A DNA stretch of 64,000 nucleotides from Calliphora vicina (GCF_958450345.1 NC_088780.1:157648726-157712725); one strand, 5' to 3'; shown: positions 1 to 11,310, counted from the first letter of the stretch. Program-made: numbers and translations. The notes: generated from the letters alone by a model not told the origin.

Positions 1-464
1 CATTTCTAAATTAATTTGAAGTTTGTGAACATTTGTACACAGATATAAATTTATTCAAAGTATTGGCCATTCCTAGCTATGACCTTTTCCCATTTTTCTG
101 GCAACATATGGATTACGAGCCAAAAGAACTGCTCAGATTTTGTGGCTGAGATCGAATCAAGCCAATACTCTGTTCAAAAGAGGAGCGTATCCCAGAGAAA
201 GCCTTCTGCATCGTTGGAAACAAATAGTAGTCGGACGGAGCAAGGTCTGGACTATAAGGTGGGTGAAGCAACACTTCCCAGCCACTTCTAAATAGTTCTT
301 AACAGATATTGTAATATGTGGCCGAGCGTTGTTATGATAGAATATTACGATTTCATGCTGGGCGTTTTTCAGCCAGTGCTCGCTTCAACGTATCCGTTGC
401 GTTCGGCATAGCTTTGCTGTGATGGTTGGCCAGATTTCACCAGCTTTTAATAAAAAAGGCGCCA

Positions 465-1000
465 TGATACCTGAGGGAGACATAGACTTCTTATGCCGGA
501 TGGGGAGGTGAATCCACCTGTACGAGGATGGACAACATATCTTCTTGTAATGACACGCTCACAATTTAGCAATGTAGTGGCGTTGATAACCGGACGCTGC
601 ACTTTTTGCAACCATGCGAGGAGACTTGACATGCTTTTTAATGACTTCTGTAGAAGTTGACAAAATAAAGAGGTGGATGAAACCATATTTCATCTTCGTT
701 GCGCGGCATTAGGAGATCTACACATCAGGTTTCTAGGACAACGTTACTTTAATAGTCATTCTCAGCTATCGGACATGAAGCTACAATGTATCAATGACTT
801 CATTAGGAATAACAGTTGGCTAATCAAGCGAGACACATGACTGGTGCAACTATTCTCCTCACATTCTCTTCATTTCTACTACTTCTTATCCTTTTCTTTT
901 CATCTCTATCTGGGCCTCTTCTATTTCTATTTTCAGGTTACACAAAGTGACCCAATGTTTGGACCCAAGTGAGCTGTTCTCTTTCCTGTTTCTAACATGC
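465..1000 (+). pseudogene. 3' end of a non-LTR retrotransposon (LINE) inserted in M1
   Basis: Across shifted frames the plus strand reads a pattern typical of the C-terminal end of ORF2 in R1/I/LOA/Jockey-type LINEs: LITGRCTFCNHARRLDML, then DDFCR-like, NKEVDETIFHLRCAAL, LGQRYF and FIRNNSW before a stop near 838. The ExDETi-H-C pattern is the Cys/His cluster downstream of the reverse transcriptase/RNase H. About 160 bp of C/T-rich sequence follows. The mariner reads CIWW just above the insert and LLKAGE just below it, so only a few codons are lost at the join. The exact clade is not decidable by eye. Confidence 0.6.
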
Positions 1001-1094
1001 GACTGCTTGTCCACCAAATACAGAGTATTACCTTGGCACCATGGGGGGTATTTGGCTTTGGTGTAGATTCGGCTGGTTGGTCAGGCTTCACATA

Positions 1095-1589
1095 CACGCA
1101 GAGAAAAAATATAGTTGGGCATGGTTACTGTAACCATTTCAATATTGTTACAAGTTTTTTAACTATATTATAGTCACAGTAACCATTTACATGATTGTGG
1201 TAACCATAATATGGTTAACTTACGATTCACATGATTGCCTCAACCATATATATGGTTACAGTAAACATATATATGTTTGTGACAACCATTTATATGATGA
1301 AGGACTTATCATATTATGGTGCTCTCGGCTTAAGGCTTATCATAATCTGAGAACAACATATTATGATAAAATTATTCATCATAAATATGGTTACCACAAA
1401 CAAACATATACATATATGTTTACTGTAACCATATATATGGTTGAGACAATCATGTGAATCGTAAGTTAACCATATTATGGTTACCACAATCATGTAAATG
1501 GTTACTGTGACTATAATATAGTTAAAAAACTTGTAACACTATATAAATGGTTACAGTAACCATGCCCAATTATATTTTTTCTCTGCGTG
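1095..1589. mobile_element. giant palindromic MITE, copy P1, in mariner M1
   Basis: The two ends are inverted copies beginning CACGCAGAGAAAAAATATA, and the whole 495 bp folds into one hairpin with arms of about 240 bp. The flanks are TA at 1093-1094 and 1590-1591. Removing the insert restores the mariner reading KRSY-VKP, which confirms a TA target duplication and hence Tc1/mariner-type mobilisation. The arms are built of short inner palindromes (for example ATGGTTACTGTAACCAT). There is no coding capacity. Two more copies lie at 10,823 and about 62,740. Confidence 0.9.
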
Positions 1590-1933
1590 TAAGATCTCTT
1601 ACTTTTCGGGTTATCGTAATGGATCAATTTTTCATTGCAAATATTATTTACTTTTATAGCGTTCAGCATCATTTTGGATACGCAAAATCGTCTTTTAAGG
1701 TCCGTCGGCTCCAATTCGTATGGTACCCAATTTCCCTGTTTTTGGATAAAACCTGTTGCTCGCAAACGTTTTGAGTCGCTCCCAATGATTTGCAACCTTC
1801 ATGGAATAATGCCTCCAATTCATGGTCTTCAGATATTTTGGCTGGTCTGTCAATTTCTCGTACATTAAAATCGACGTAACACATTCACCATGAACTTTGG
1901 TGAGCAATCGGAGTGCTTCAGCGGTATTCGTGC

Positions 1934-2395
1934 ATATCGAGAATTCTCTCGGCTCGGTTGCTATTTAAAGTCGAGAAAATCGGCCCACAAATGGCTGAGA
2001 TATAAGGAAAAAACTGGGACAACCTCGATTTTTGGCCTATTTTTTATCAATATCTGGATTACTAAGTTATTAATATAGACAATATGGATATCTAATAATA
2101 GATATTTCAAAGTCCATTGAAACGAATCTATTGTAAGTTGGTTCAACTTTGGCCCAAAATCGGGAAAAAAAAATTTTAACCCGAAATTTTTTTTTTACCA
2201 ATTTTTTTTTTTTTACTAATAAATTTAAAAAATTTCATATTTTAAAAATAAAAAAAATTGGGCTAAAAAAAATTAAAAAATAAAAATTTTTAATAAAAAA
2301 AATTCATTGAAAATTTTATTTTTTTAAAAATTTAAAAAAAATGGCAAAAAATTAGAAAACAATTTAAGGCTCAGCCGAATATATCTTTCTTACTT
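1934..2395 (+). repeat. mini-me/DINE-1-like repeat, family A, 5'-truncated
   Basis: From GCTATTTAAAGTCGAG through the A/T-homopolymer tract to CAGCCGAATATATCTTTCTTACTTG, this matches the 3' two-thirds of the complete family A copies at 56,934 and 61,412. The usual TATACCCTTCACC start and GTCY tract are missing. It abuts the N-terminal end of mariner M1. Confidence 0.75.
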
Positions 2396-2441
2396 GAAAA
2401 CTTTTCTGTTTACACTATAATGTTTAATAAATAAATGTTAA

Positions 2442-2697
2442 TAGAGTTTCCAAAAAACCTAAGAATTTCAAAACCGCGGTTTCTGTATTAAGAAATTTAA
2501 AACCAAATTTTCTTGATTTGTTTTTTGAGATATTGGCTGAATCATTGAATGAAAAATTTTGTTTCTCATTTCTAAACTTTTAATGTTTTTACTGAAAATA
2601 AATTAAAAGTGAAAACCGAAGAATAATTGTCGGTTTCGGTTTTAGGCCTTCAAAAACCGCGGTTTCGGTTTCTGTTAAAACCGAACATGAAACTCTA
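2442..2697. mobile_element. hAT-type MITE
   Basis: The termini are TAGAGTTTC and GAAACTCTA. The flanking 8-mers are AATGTTAA (2434-2441) and AATGCTAA (2698-2705), 7 of 8 identical, as expected for the 8-bp target duplication of hAT elements. Repeated AACCGCGGTTT and AAACCGAA motifs lie near both ends. It is 256 bp long and non-coding. Confidence 0.75.
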
Positions 2698-2705
2698 AAT
2701 GCTAA

Positions 2706-5179
2706 TATATGTAAGACAGATATAGCCTTCAAAATGACACATTAGTTATTAAAAGCAAAAACCGCGTTCAAAAGATATACAATCTATTGTAAATCTTGCG
2801 TTTTTAATTCAGATGATGTTTATTGCGGTTTATAAAATTTTAAGAATTTACTTGACTAATTTTAACGTGATTGAAAAATATGTCGCGTGACAAATCATGC
2901 TAATGGTTGGGAAGCAAAAACCAAACATTTCAACCAGACATCTGTCAATTCACAGCTATATTATTGCATTTTAATAAAAAAAAATAATTCTTTAATAAAC
3001 TATGTTCCAATTCGCTGATTTTTGCATTTAGCTAGAGGCAGCCGAAAACGAGTTTATTTTTTGTCTCGTGCGGGATACCATGTTTGTTACTCATATATTG
3101 GAAACAACTAATTGACGAAGCCTATTTTTTTCTCTAAACAGAGAGCTACAAATATGCTAATGAAACCCGTAAATAAATTTTTTTTTAAGATTTCTTTATT
3201 TTGTTTCACTTCAAATGTGTACGTATGTCGCGTTCGGGGCCGTGGAAAAGCTCAAGTGACAATTATTGCAGAAGTTGAAGGAGAATGAGTCTATTTCATG
3301 ATCTAGACTGTAACAAAGTAGTTTCGCTGGCTCACTCTAGTTTAACTGAAGTTGAATTGTAAGATTAAAACTGAAATTTAATTTTTATCAAAATGTCATT
3401 TTTAACCATCATTCTACACTACCATTTGAGCACCCTATTTGACCGCAAAAACGGAAGAAAATTGTCTATTAAATAAAATATTCCATCATTTTACACTAAA
3501 TAACTAACAAAATATTTGTACATAAATTAAAACGACTAGCAAAGAACAGCTGTAAATGTTAACATGATATTTGTTGTATGCAACACTAAAATTGTAATAG
3601 AGTGACAAGTAGTTAAAGACACGCTTAAATTAAAATGTAACCAACAATGAAAACAAAACCACCATGATGATGTCCACAAAAAAGGTGAAGGGTGAGGGGT
3701 AGTGTGAAATCAATTAAAATGTACTTCAAATACAAATAAAAAGAAAAATATAGAGAAAAAAAAAGTAAATGAAAGACGACAACGACGAACAACAACAGCA
3801 ACAACTACTACAAGAACGACGTCAAATGAAACTCAAACAAAATTTCTAATTTCGATGAATATTTAAAAAGCAGAGAAGCGGAATAAAACCAGCAGACTTA
3901 CACTTTCATACATACACACACACTAGCACATTTCTATGCAAACAAAACATTTTCCAACACGAAATTATTTAATTTGGGTCAGCACACCCATAGATACATA
4001 CAAAAACAGGAAATTATATCAACAAAAACTTTTACAACTTTTTACATATTTAAAAGCTAAAAAAAAGGAAATAAAACAACTGTTACATTTCGCGCTTGTA
4101 AGTGTGCTGAAAATACTTATATTGGTTTTTAAATAATTCTAATTTTACCAATTAATGGCTACAGCATTTTATAGCAAATTTGTTAAGAAGTTTAATTAAA
4201 TTTTTAAAGATGGTTTGTTGCCAAAGCAGCGGGTTTTTGAAGACAAATTAAGTGATTTTAAAATACTTTAGGGATAAGTTGTTATTGTTAAATCCTACTT
4301 GAACTAAGAATATTCAAAAAGGAATAACATAATACAATTATTTTTGAATGGTGTCACATTTCCATTACAACTCTCATCCTACAGAAACTTAAAATTGTCT
4401 ATTTTTGTGTTATTGCAAACGTTGTACAATTATTATTTCATAAAATCTAGAAAAGCAATGTTTTTTAACTTCAATTTAGAAAAAGCCAAACCTTTCATTT
4501 TAACACCATGCTTTACAAAATTGTTTTTAGCTAAATGTTTGTGAAATTTTGTTGTCTTTCATTTTATTCCCCTTTAATAAATTTTGATTGATACTTTTTA
4601 TTTGAATAGAACAAAAACGCAACACAAAGGAACACCAAAAACTAAACGCCAACTAAAAAAAAATCATTTAGCATTAAAACTTATTTGATTGCTTTTGAGT
4701 TGCTGTCAAAAAATGTTTTCATTCTTTGAGACTGGAAATCTGAAAGTTTGACATGAACAAACACACAAACTCTTACACATGAACACATTTATGCACACAC
4801 TAGGGTGGCACTTATTTTGCACTTTTGCACTGGTTTCGACCCTCCCTCCTTCTACGTTAAGTAAACACCGAATTTTGAAAATTTAAAAAAAGTAAAAAAT
4901 AAATAAAATAATTGTTTCCGATTCGAAATTGGCTAATTAAGCCAATTGTTTAAATTTGTTAAAATTTTTGCATAAAATTACATTTAGGAGTTTATTTTCT
5001 AGAATTTAATTTCAGATTAATGCCTTGGATTGTTTATACATATTTTGTTTGCTTCAGTTATTTAGATTTTTGATTTCAGTTATACTAGTTTACAAGGTTT
5101 TTGCTCATGAATTGAAACATATGGGGATTTGTATGCGATCCTGGACGTCAAACTTTTGAGATATTTATTAAAAACAAAA
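2706..5179. other. AT-rich unique DNA, no gene seen
   Basis: Very A/T-rich sequence with short ORFs of up to 66 codons that lack coding character, some purine-rich stretches (3,720-3,850) and CA-rich motifs. A TAGGGTGGCAC string near 4,801 resembles one end of the hAT-like MITE at 51,352 but has no partner. I see no exon, RNA gene or bounded repeat. Confidence 0.6.
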
Positions 5180-5890
5180 CATATAAAAATAAAAAGTGTT
5201 TTAGTCCTCTTTTTATAATTATTTACATTTGTCTCCCTCACGACACTCCAACAGTGTCTCCTAGCATATTCTAATCCCAAAAACCTTGATAATTCCTCTC
5301 GAAAAACTTCAAATCTTGATGGAAACGCTCTCTATGTTCGTCACTCATGTGTCCGAGGTTTTCCGGGAAAAAATCCACATGAGAATATAAAAAGTGAATT
5401 TTGATGGACATATTTACACCCAACAATTCTAAATTATATAATAAATTCGCAACAATATCTCTGTAATTTTGACTTTTCTTTTCCCCAAAAATTCTTGAAC
5501 AAGTTTAAAAGTATTCAATGCTGCTTTTTCAACATCGGTTAATAGACACTCAAATTTGGTATCACCTAAAATTTTTCTTATTTGAGGACCCACAAATATC
5601 CCTTCTTTTATTTTGGCCTCAGAAAGACTCGGGAGCACGCTACTTAAATATTGATATGCTGGTTTTGTCTCATCTAAAGCTTTTACGAAAATTTTCATTA
5701 AACCTAATTTAATGTGGAGTGGCGGCAAAACTATTTTTTGTGGGTCAACCAAACTGACATTTTAATGTTCATTTTACCTGGAATATATTCACTAAAATTT
5801 GTGCAAATCGAATGAGGGACCCACATTTTATCCTGATTTGACACGGGGAATCCAAAATAATGTAAATAAGCATTTTGCAGTGTTTGTGTT
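5180..5890 (-). pseudogene. pseudogene of a multicopy arthropod protein family, internally deleted
   Basis: On the minus strand, in broken frames: NAYLHYFGFPVSNQDKMW, then VDPQKIVLPPLHIKLGLMK, LSEAKIKEGIFVGPQIRK, then across a frame change IHFLYSHVDFFPENLG, ERFHQDLKFFERNYQG and a decayed tail. I recognise these words from a protein family present in many copies in arthropod and cnidarian genomes and usually thought to be transposon-linked; I cannot name its domain with certainty. A large middle section between NQDKMW and DPQK is missing, and stops follow LLRIYYII and NYQGFWD. It is not functional. Confidence 0.75.
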
Positions 5891-6371
5891 ATAGGAAAAC
5901 CTCGAAACAAAAATGATCTGGGTTTATTTTACACTTTCTAGAAGACATTTTAAAATAGTTTTTACTTTAGAGTTTTGTAGTTAATAGCGATTTATTAACG
6001 TTTATCTACAAAAAGATGTACTTTAAACAGTATTTATTTTTTCGCCGTTAATTTTTTTTGGAATTTGTGAAAAAATACAACTCTGAAAGTATCTAGTAGC
6101 TTCGTCAGAGTGTTGAGTAACCAAAAACGATATAAATACCTAATTACCACAATTCGGTACACTACAGTATGCATTAGTTGTACTCACGGCAGGTGAAAAA
6201 TAAAAATCCATATATCTCAAAATTTTGACGTATAGGTGGGAAACAAAAAATGGTCAATTAGCTAGCATCCCTAGCTAGTTTCATTCCATGAGCAAACAAA
6301 AATTTTTGATTTGTAAACTAGTGTTATTAACCTTTTAAAATGTGAAGTTAAACAAATTTAAAAAAACTTTT
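5891..6371. other. AT-rich DNA with one block shared with 58.9 kb
   Basis: No gene seen. The block at about 6,278-6,331 (CATTCCATGAGCAAACAAAA and neighbours) recurs at about 58,933-58,985 inside the MITE there, so it is probably a scrap of that MITE family. Confidence 0.5.
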
Positions 6372-6670
6372 CTCGATTTTCACCCTATGGTTTTCATGGT
6401 TTTTTCCTTATATCTCAGCCATTTGTGGGCCGATTTCTTTTCATTTTAAATAGCAACCCTACCGGGTCTATGGCGGATATATTGATGTATGGATCATGTA
6501 TGTACGTTATTTAGGGACTACGGAAAGTTTATTTCAACATACAGACGGACAGGCGGACTGTATATCGACTCCGCTATCTATAACGATCCAGAATATATAT
6601 ACTTTGTGGGGTCAAATGAATATATCGTAGTGGCCTAATCAGTTGTGGCTACAAAATTTTAGAAAGGGTA
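6372..6670 (-). repeat. mini-me-like family A fragment, reverse orientation
   Basis: Reading the minus strand gives AAGTATATATATTCTGGATC, TATAGATAGCGGAGTCGAT, a short GTCY-type stretch (CCGCCTGTCCGTCTG), GCTATTTAAAATG and ATGGCTGAGATATAAGG, in the same order as the full copies. Both termini are decayed. Confidence 0.75.
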
Positions 6671-6806
6671 ACAAAAGTTTGGTTGCTTCAACAGAAATTC
6701 TTCTTTATCAACTAACTTTCTGTTGATAGAACCGAAAAATTCTACGTGTGCTACTGAATCATTCGATTGTCAATAAATTCGGTTGCTACTATGAATCTGT
6801 TTTATC

Positions 6807-7710
6807 TGTGTATTGTATTTGAATTCAATCATAATGGTTTCTAACTACTGGTTTCAAGTTGGATCATGTTTCTCAACATTAATAAAAGCTTTGAGTGAAT
6901 CATTGTAGAAATAGAACTTTCGAGAAGCATCAGTAGATGGTGCTAGAAACATCTTGATGGTAATGCAGTGTATATATGGTGGCCGTGAGAACATCAAGCA
7001 GTCAGTCTAATTTGAAGCATCGTTAAGTAAACATAAATTAACTGTCTGACAGTGTGCTGTATGAGTTGTGAATTATAAACTTGTATTTGTATAAAAACAC
7101 ATATAGGTTATTTAAACTTTTGTTATCTAAATTTGAATACATAAAGATTTGTTACAATTTTAAACTGCTAACCCTTTCGCTATATTGTATCCATATGGAT
7201 ACATTTTATATTTTTGCATATAACTTCGGCATTTATGAATATTTTTAAAAAATTGTTTTTGAGTCTATCTTTGGAATATATTCAGAGATGTTTACAATTT
7301 CTTTTATTGAATTATTGGATTGATAACAATTTGAAAAAGTGTGTAAATAAATTTTCGATTTTTTTCCTATAAAATTTGTAAAAACTCAAGTTTTGTAATA
7401 AAAATGATTTAGAATGTTTAGAAACATATTACGGAAATACAAAAATAAAAAAGATTGCAAAAAAGTCATTGGGGCCTTCAGGATAAAAATTTAATGTTGT
7501 ATAACGGATAAACCAGCACACGTATGACCTAAATATTAGCATCAGTCAATATTGATATCAATACCAACCATATGATATACTTAAAACATCTATTAACACT
7601 TCCAGTTAAAACTTGTAGCGAAAGGGCTAAACTGATTTTATTTGCAATTAAAAGTATCCGGTTTATTTAAAGGAAATAAACCACCGTTTTTAAGAGGTAA
7701 AAGCGTAACA
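6807..7710 (+). mobile_element. decayed Ty3/gypsy-type LTR interrupted by a piggyBac-like MITE
   Basis: The 3' part (AAAAGTATCCGGTTTATTTA, GGAAATAAACCA, ending AAGCGTAACA at 7710) matches the LTRs at 9,397 and 32,164. The 5' part (ATTGTATTTGAATTCAATC, a TATATATGG box, an AATAAAAGC motif) aligns with the complete LTR at 9,397 but is divergent, and its first base is approximate. No internal retroelement domain is attached. Confidence 0.6.
7172..7626. mobile_element. piggyBac-like MITE inside the LTR
   Basis: The termini CCCTTTCGCTA and TAGCGAAAGGG are perfect inverted repeats, flanked on both sides by CTAA (7168-7171 and 7627-7630). The uninterrupted LTR copies read ACTAAAC at this point, so the four bases were duplicated on insertion. 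piggyBac elements normally take TTAA; a CTAA target is a known minor variant. It is 455 bp with no coding potential seen. Confidence 0.65.
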
Positions 7711-8785
7711 ATAGCCTAAATTTCTGACCAGAAATAATTTTCTCGAAATCCGGAAAATTCTAATCCATTTTCCTGAGTTTTTAATCCTCATTTAGCGTTT
7801 ATTTTTTTGTTTTTATTATTGAAATTTCATTTAAGAAATGTAAAATTTGGGAGTTGAGGCATAAATGACAACTAGATAGAGAACTGAGAGCAATAATCCT
7901 AGTCTGTTTTCAAAAATCTAATTCATGAGACTATAGTGCCATGCAGTTTGTTATTGTATCACACATATTTGTAAAAAGAGAGCAATTTTGTTATGCATGA
8001 AATATTATGATTTTTAGATGACCGATAACAGTTTTAGACCTTAGTAGCAGCGAATATCGAAAAAGTTCAAAATAAAGTTCACCCTAATGCCATTCACACA
8101 TAAATTTATTACAAACTGTATGATGAAAATTCATGTTATAAATGAAAATAATAATATGAAAATAAAAGCAACAGAAAAAAAAAATTATGAGAAAACACAT
8201 CAGCACACAGAAATGAAAAGTGCAATCATTTTTATTATGAATTTGTATCTTCTGCTGGGTAAAATGAATGACAGAAACATCAACAACAATCAGAAAGAGG
8301 GAGAACATACAACCGCATACAATTGCAGGAACAGATACATGCATATGCATGCACGTACATAGGTGCGATAGTGTGATTTAATTCTCAGTTTAACCGCTGG
8401 TTATTCGGTTAATATTTCCTAGTAGAAACCACAGAGCGAGATTTATTTCAAATTGGGAGAGATCAAACAACATTTTGTTTGTAAATTAAATACAAATTTC
8501 TGCTAAAATCAAGGCGTATTTATTGGGAACAATATATGCAATAATCTAGGTCATATGTACATAGAATGTATTCCTTTTTCCTAGTAAATTGTTGGGATCA
8601 CAAGTAAAAGTCAGGTGGAACTTTTTTTATAGAAATTTTTTATATGAAATTAGGTTTTCATTTGGAAATTTATAAGTGGTTTTTTAAGTGAAACACGGTT
8701 TTTTTGGTAAAAAGCAATTTATTGATGGAAAAACAATTTTTGGTGGAAGTATTACAATTCTTAGAACCATTTGTCAGGTGTAGCT
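7711..8785. other. AT-rich DNA, no gene seen
   Basis: Short overlapping ORFs on both strands at 8,084-8,362 lie in a purine-biased, low-complexity stretch and are not coding-like. I see no bounded repeat. Confidence 0.5.
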
Positions 8786-8882
8786 TTTCTTTCATATAGA
8801 CTTAAATCACATGACCTAATTTCATGATGATCTGTGCATAATTGGTCATAGCTCCCATATAAGGCCCACTTTTCGGCAAATG
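8786..8882 (+). repeat. fragment of mini-me-like family B
   Basis: CTTTCATATAGACTTAAATC, CGACCTAATTT-like, and CATAGCTCCCATATAAGGCC match the 3' third of the full family B copy at 26,357. Confidence 0.75.
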
Positions 8883-8904
8883 CTAGCTTCATACCAATCA
8901 GTTG

Positions 8905-9050
8905 CGTTCATTGCTACCACCAAATATAAAGCATTACCTTAGTGTTTAGTGTTAAATAAAGTACGCTTTATAACGTTGTGTGAAATAAAGTATTTTATTT
9001 AGATGACCCTGGACTCCGCTGAACTTACCCCAGCAACCAGCGGAAACGTG
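8905..9050 (+). other. mariner scrap followed by a possible LTR 3' end
   Basis: The bases at 8,905-8,942 resemble the mariner CIWW region (minus strand, LYIWW). The following GC-richer stretch ends GTCGTTACA and then ACTGG. That resembles the junction of a gypsy-type LTR with its primer-binding site, but no 5' LTR partner or internal domain is present. Weak call. Confidence 0.3.
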
Positions 9051-9396
9051 TCGTTACAACTGGCCATGGATACAAAATGTTGAACCAGTAAACAATTTAA
9101 GCACATACAAATTGTTGAACCTTCCATACATTAAAAAAATGCCATTGCTAATATAGAGAAAATGGACGTTATTTGAATAAAAATTGTTAATAAATATGTT
9201 AATGCTTTAAGCGCGGGTCCGGGCGATTATAAAATCATATATAGGGTTAAAGATAATACTTTTAACTTTATCTGGGCGATGTATTAACGTAAATATAGTA
9301 CTTTAACAAATATTTTATAACACATGCCATGTAGTATACCGTTTTCAAAGACTACAATCTAACCAATTTGGAAAGAAGAAATTCAGTTCATTATAG
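9051..9396. other. AT-rich DNA, nothing seen
   Basis: No coding, repeat or RNA signature recognised here. Confidence 0.5.
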
Positions 9397-9960
9397 TGTT
9401 ACGTTTTAACCTTTTCAAAACGTTTGGTTTATTTCCTTTAAATAAACCGGATACTTTTGATTGCAAATAAAAGCCGTTTAGTAGTTTGAAAATGGTAACA
9501 ACTCTTTATTTATTCAAATGTACAACAACAACATAATTAAATAGTCTCTCAATGTTTTTTTTATACACGTTTGTAAATTCTCAAAAATACAGACACAATT
9601 TATAATGTACACGAATTTACTTGAAAAACACAACACACTTTAAGGCACTCAGTTGATGTTTATTCGAAAAGCGTCTCTGATAAACTCACTCACGACTGCA
9701 ACCTCTGCCACTATTTATAACACTGCATAACCATCTCTATATTCTATTTCTACAATGTTCTTTAACTGAATATTCGAGTTCGAATATACGGTCGCAGCGT
9801 TGCCAACTTACGATCAATGGTCAACTGAAAGCTTTTATTTAATAATGCCCACAGTTATGTTACAGTTTGCTATTACAGCACTGTTATTTGAAAGCATTAG
9901 GCTACTTTTAAATCAGCCGTTAAAATCGTTATATTTGAATTCAAGTACAATTACGTTACA
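9397..9960 (-). mobile_element. solo LTR, Ty3/gypsy type, full length
   Basis: On the minus strand the LTR starts TGTAACGTAATTG and ends AACGTAACA, 564 bp, flanked by the 4-bp duplication ATAG (9393-9396 and 9961-9964). A 4-bp duplication with TG...CA termini fits Ty3/gypsy LTRs. It contains a TATAAATA box followed by a plausible start region, and AATAAATAAAG as a poly(A) signal. No internal retroelement sequence is next to it, so it is a product of LTR-LTR recombination. Confidence 0.88.
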
Positions 9961-9964
9961 ATAG

Positions 9965-10683
9965 ATAATAATTTAGCTATGATTATTCAAATATAGAAAA
10001 TTAACTTTTTTCCAAAATTAAATTAAATATTTATGTTTACATATTTCGGCTATCTTAGTTATGATATGTTTACTAACTAATGGCAAAATTTATGTTTTTT
10101 CCAATGAAAATCAATTCTGTCCGGCGACGTGTATAATTTTTAGAATATTTTTTTTCTGCATTACATGAGTGGCATATTTGCCATATTCACTTATCAAAAT
10201 ATTCTCCATCGAAGTTATCACAAAGGATTACTTTATACAAAATTTGTCTTTCATATAAAAAAATTTGCTAGGAGCATTTTGCAGGCCAGGTGATAAATAC
10301 GAGATTTTAAAAACATCGGCATATGATATACGTGTGGCCCCATATTACGTTATTTTAAAGTTAAGGATCAACATACAGGAATAAATATTCTTATTTTCTT
10401 GCATTTGAATGTGTGTTATATTCATCCATTTTTGTTTGTCTATTCGGCATAGCCAAATGTAACATTCTAAGTTGTTTCTTGTGTCAAATGTATGTATTTT
10501 TTTAATTAAAAATTTTAGCCCATTTTTAGCCTTTTTTTTCTAAGTAAGCCCTTTTTGTTCAACATGAATTGGCAACACTGTTGAGAAGCACCCAATGATT
10601 TTCCAAACTCTTTTTTTAAAAATAACTGAACGATTCCCATAATGTACTTTCTTTTGATGTCTTTTGTATAAAGGGTTTTTTTT
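9965..10683. other. AT-rich DNA, nothing recognised
   Basis: No coding or repeat signature that I can support. A CGGCGACGTG island near 10,120 is isolated. Confidence 0.5.
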
Positions 10684-10818
10684 ATACAGGCGGAGAACTT
10701 CGGCCATATGGCCGTCGCAGTAAAGCAGGCTGTACTTCGGCAATAATGCATCGAATATCCGCTTCCATGTGTTTGGTCGTTTCTGGTTTATCTACATTGA
10801 CCTGGAACTTTACATATC
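10684..10818 (-). pseudogene. C-terminal scrap of a Tc1/IS630-type transposase
   Basis: The minus strand reads GYVKFQVNVDKPETTKHM-EADIRCIIAEVQP. This resembles the tail of insect Tc1-like transposases, in which a W-G-Y-(V/L)-K segment is followed by (D/N)KP-T--(E/H)L---I and I-P-(L/M). The catalytic core is absent. The palindromic MITE P2 abuts its upstream end. Confidence 0.45.
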
Positions 10819-10822
10819 CCCA

Positions 10823-11310
10823 CACGCAGAGAAAAAATATAATTGGGCATGGTTACTGTAACCATTTAAGTAGTGTTACAAAATTTTTAACAACATTATA
10901 GTCACAGTAACTATTTACATGATTGTGGTAACCATAATATGGTTAATTTATGATTCACATGATTGTGTCAACCATATATATGGTTACAGTAAACAAACAT
11001 ATGTTTGTGACAACCATATTTATGATGAATAATTTTATCATAATATGTTGTTCTCAGATTATGATAAGCCTTAAGCCGACAGCAACATAATATGATAAGT
11101 CCTTCATCATATGAATGGTTGTCACAAACATATATTTGTTTACTGTAACCATATATATGGTTGATGCAATCATGTGAATCGTAAATTAACCATATTGTTG
11201 TTACCACAACCATGTAAATGGTTACTGTGACTATAATATAGTTAAAAAACGTTTAACAATATTGAAATGGTTACAGTAACCATGCCCAACTATATATTTT
11301 TTCTCGCGTG
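10823..11310. mobile_element. giant palindromic MITE, copy P2
   Basis: Same family as 1095-1589: CACGCAGAGAAAAAATATA at the left, its inverted copy ending CTCGCGTG at the right (one or two bases lost), arms of about 235 bp, and the same inner palindromes. The loop is in the opposite orientation to P1. The flanks read CA on both sides, so a TA duplication is not preserved or was never made here. Confidence 0.85.

Larger units (their letters stand above)
1..1934 (-). mobile_element. mariner transposon relic M1, split by a LINE end and a palindromic MITE
   Basis: Read on the minus strand, the pieces at 1592-1934, 1003-1092 and 1-448 give mariner transposase in order: an N-terminal HTH part (LRLLTKVHGEC), linker words IQKQGNWVPYEL, a first catalytic block with IHYDNPKSKRSY, PAESTPKPN, CIWW, ALAEKRPA, a HNNARPH block, and a C-terminal end (MLPEKWEKVIARNGQYFE, then stop). 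Frames are broken repeatedly. The aspartates expected in GDEKW and HDNARPH read N here, so it is dead. The mariner family acts by cut-and-paste DDD catalysis at TA sites. The 3' end of the element is cut off by the window edge. Two later insertions sit inside it (see separate entries). Confidence 0.88.

Noticed and set aside
8084..8362. Overlapping ORFs of 88 and 91 codons on opposite strands
   Set aside because: Low-complexity A/T and purine-rich sequence; neither frame shows coding composition or a recognisable motif.
9030..9050. Primer-binding site of a complete LTR retrotransposon
   Set aside because: No matching 5' LTR body, gag or pol downstream; only a short suggestive junction.
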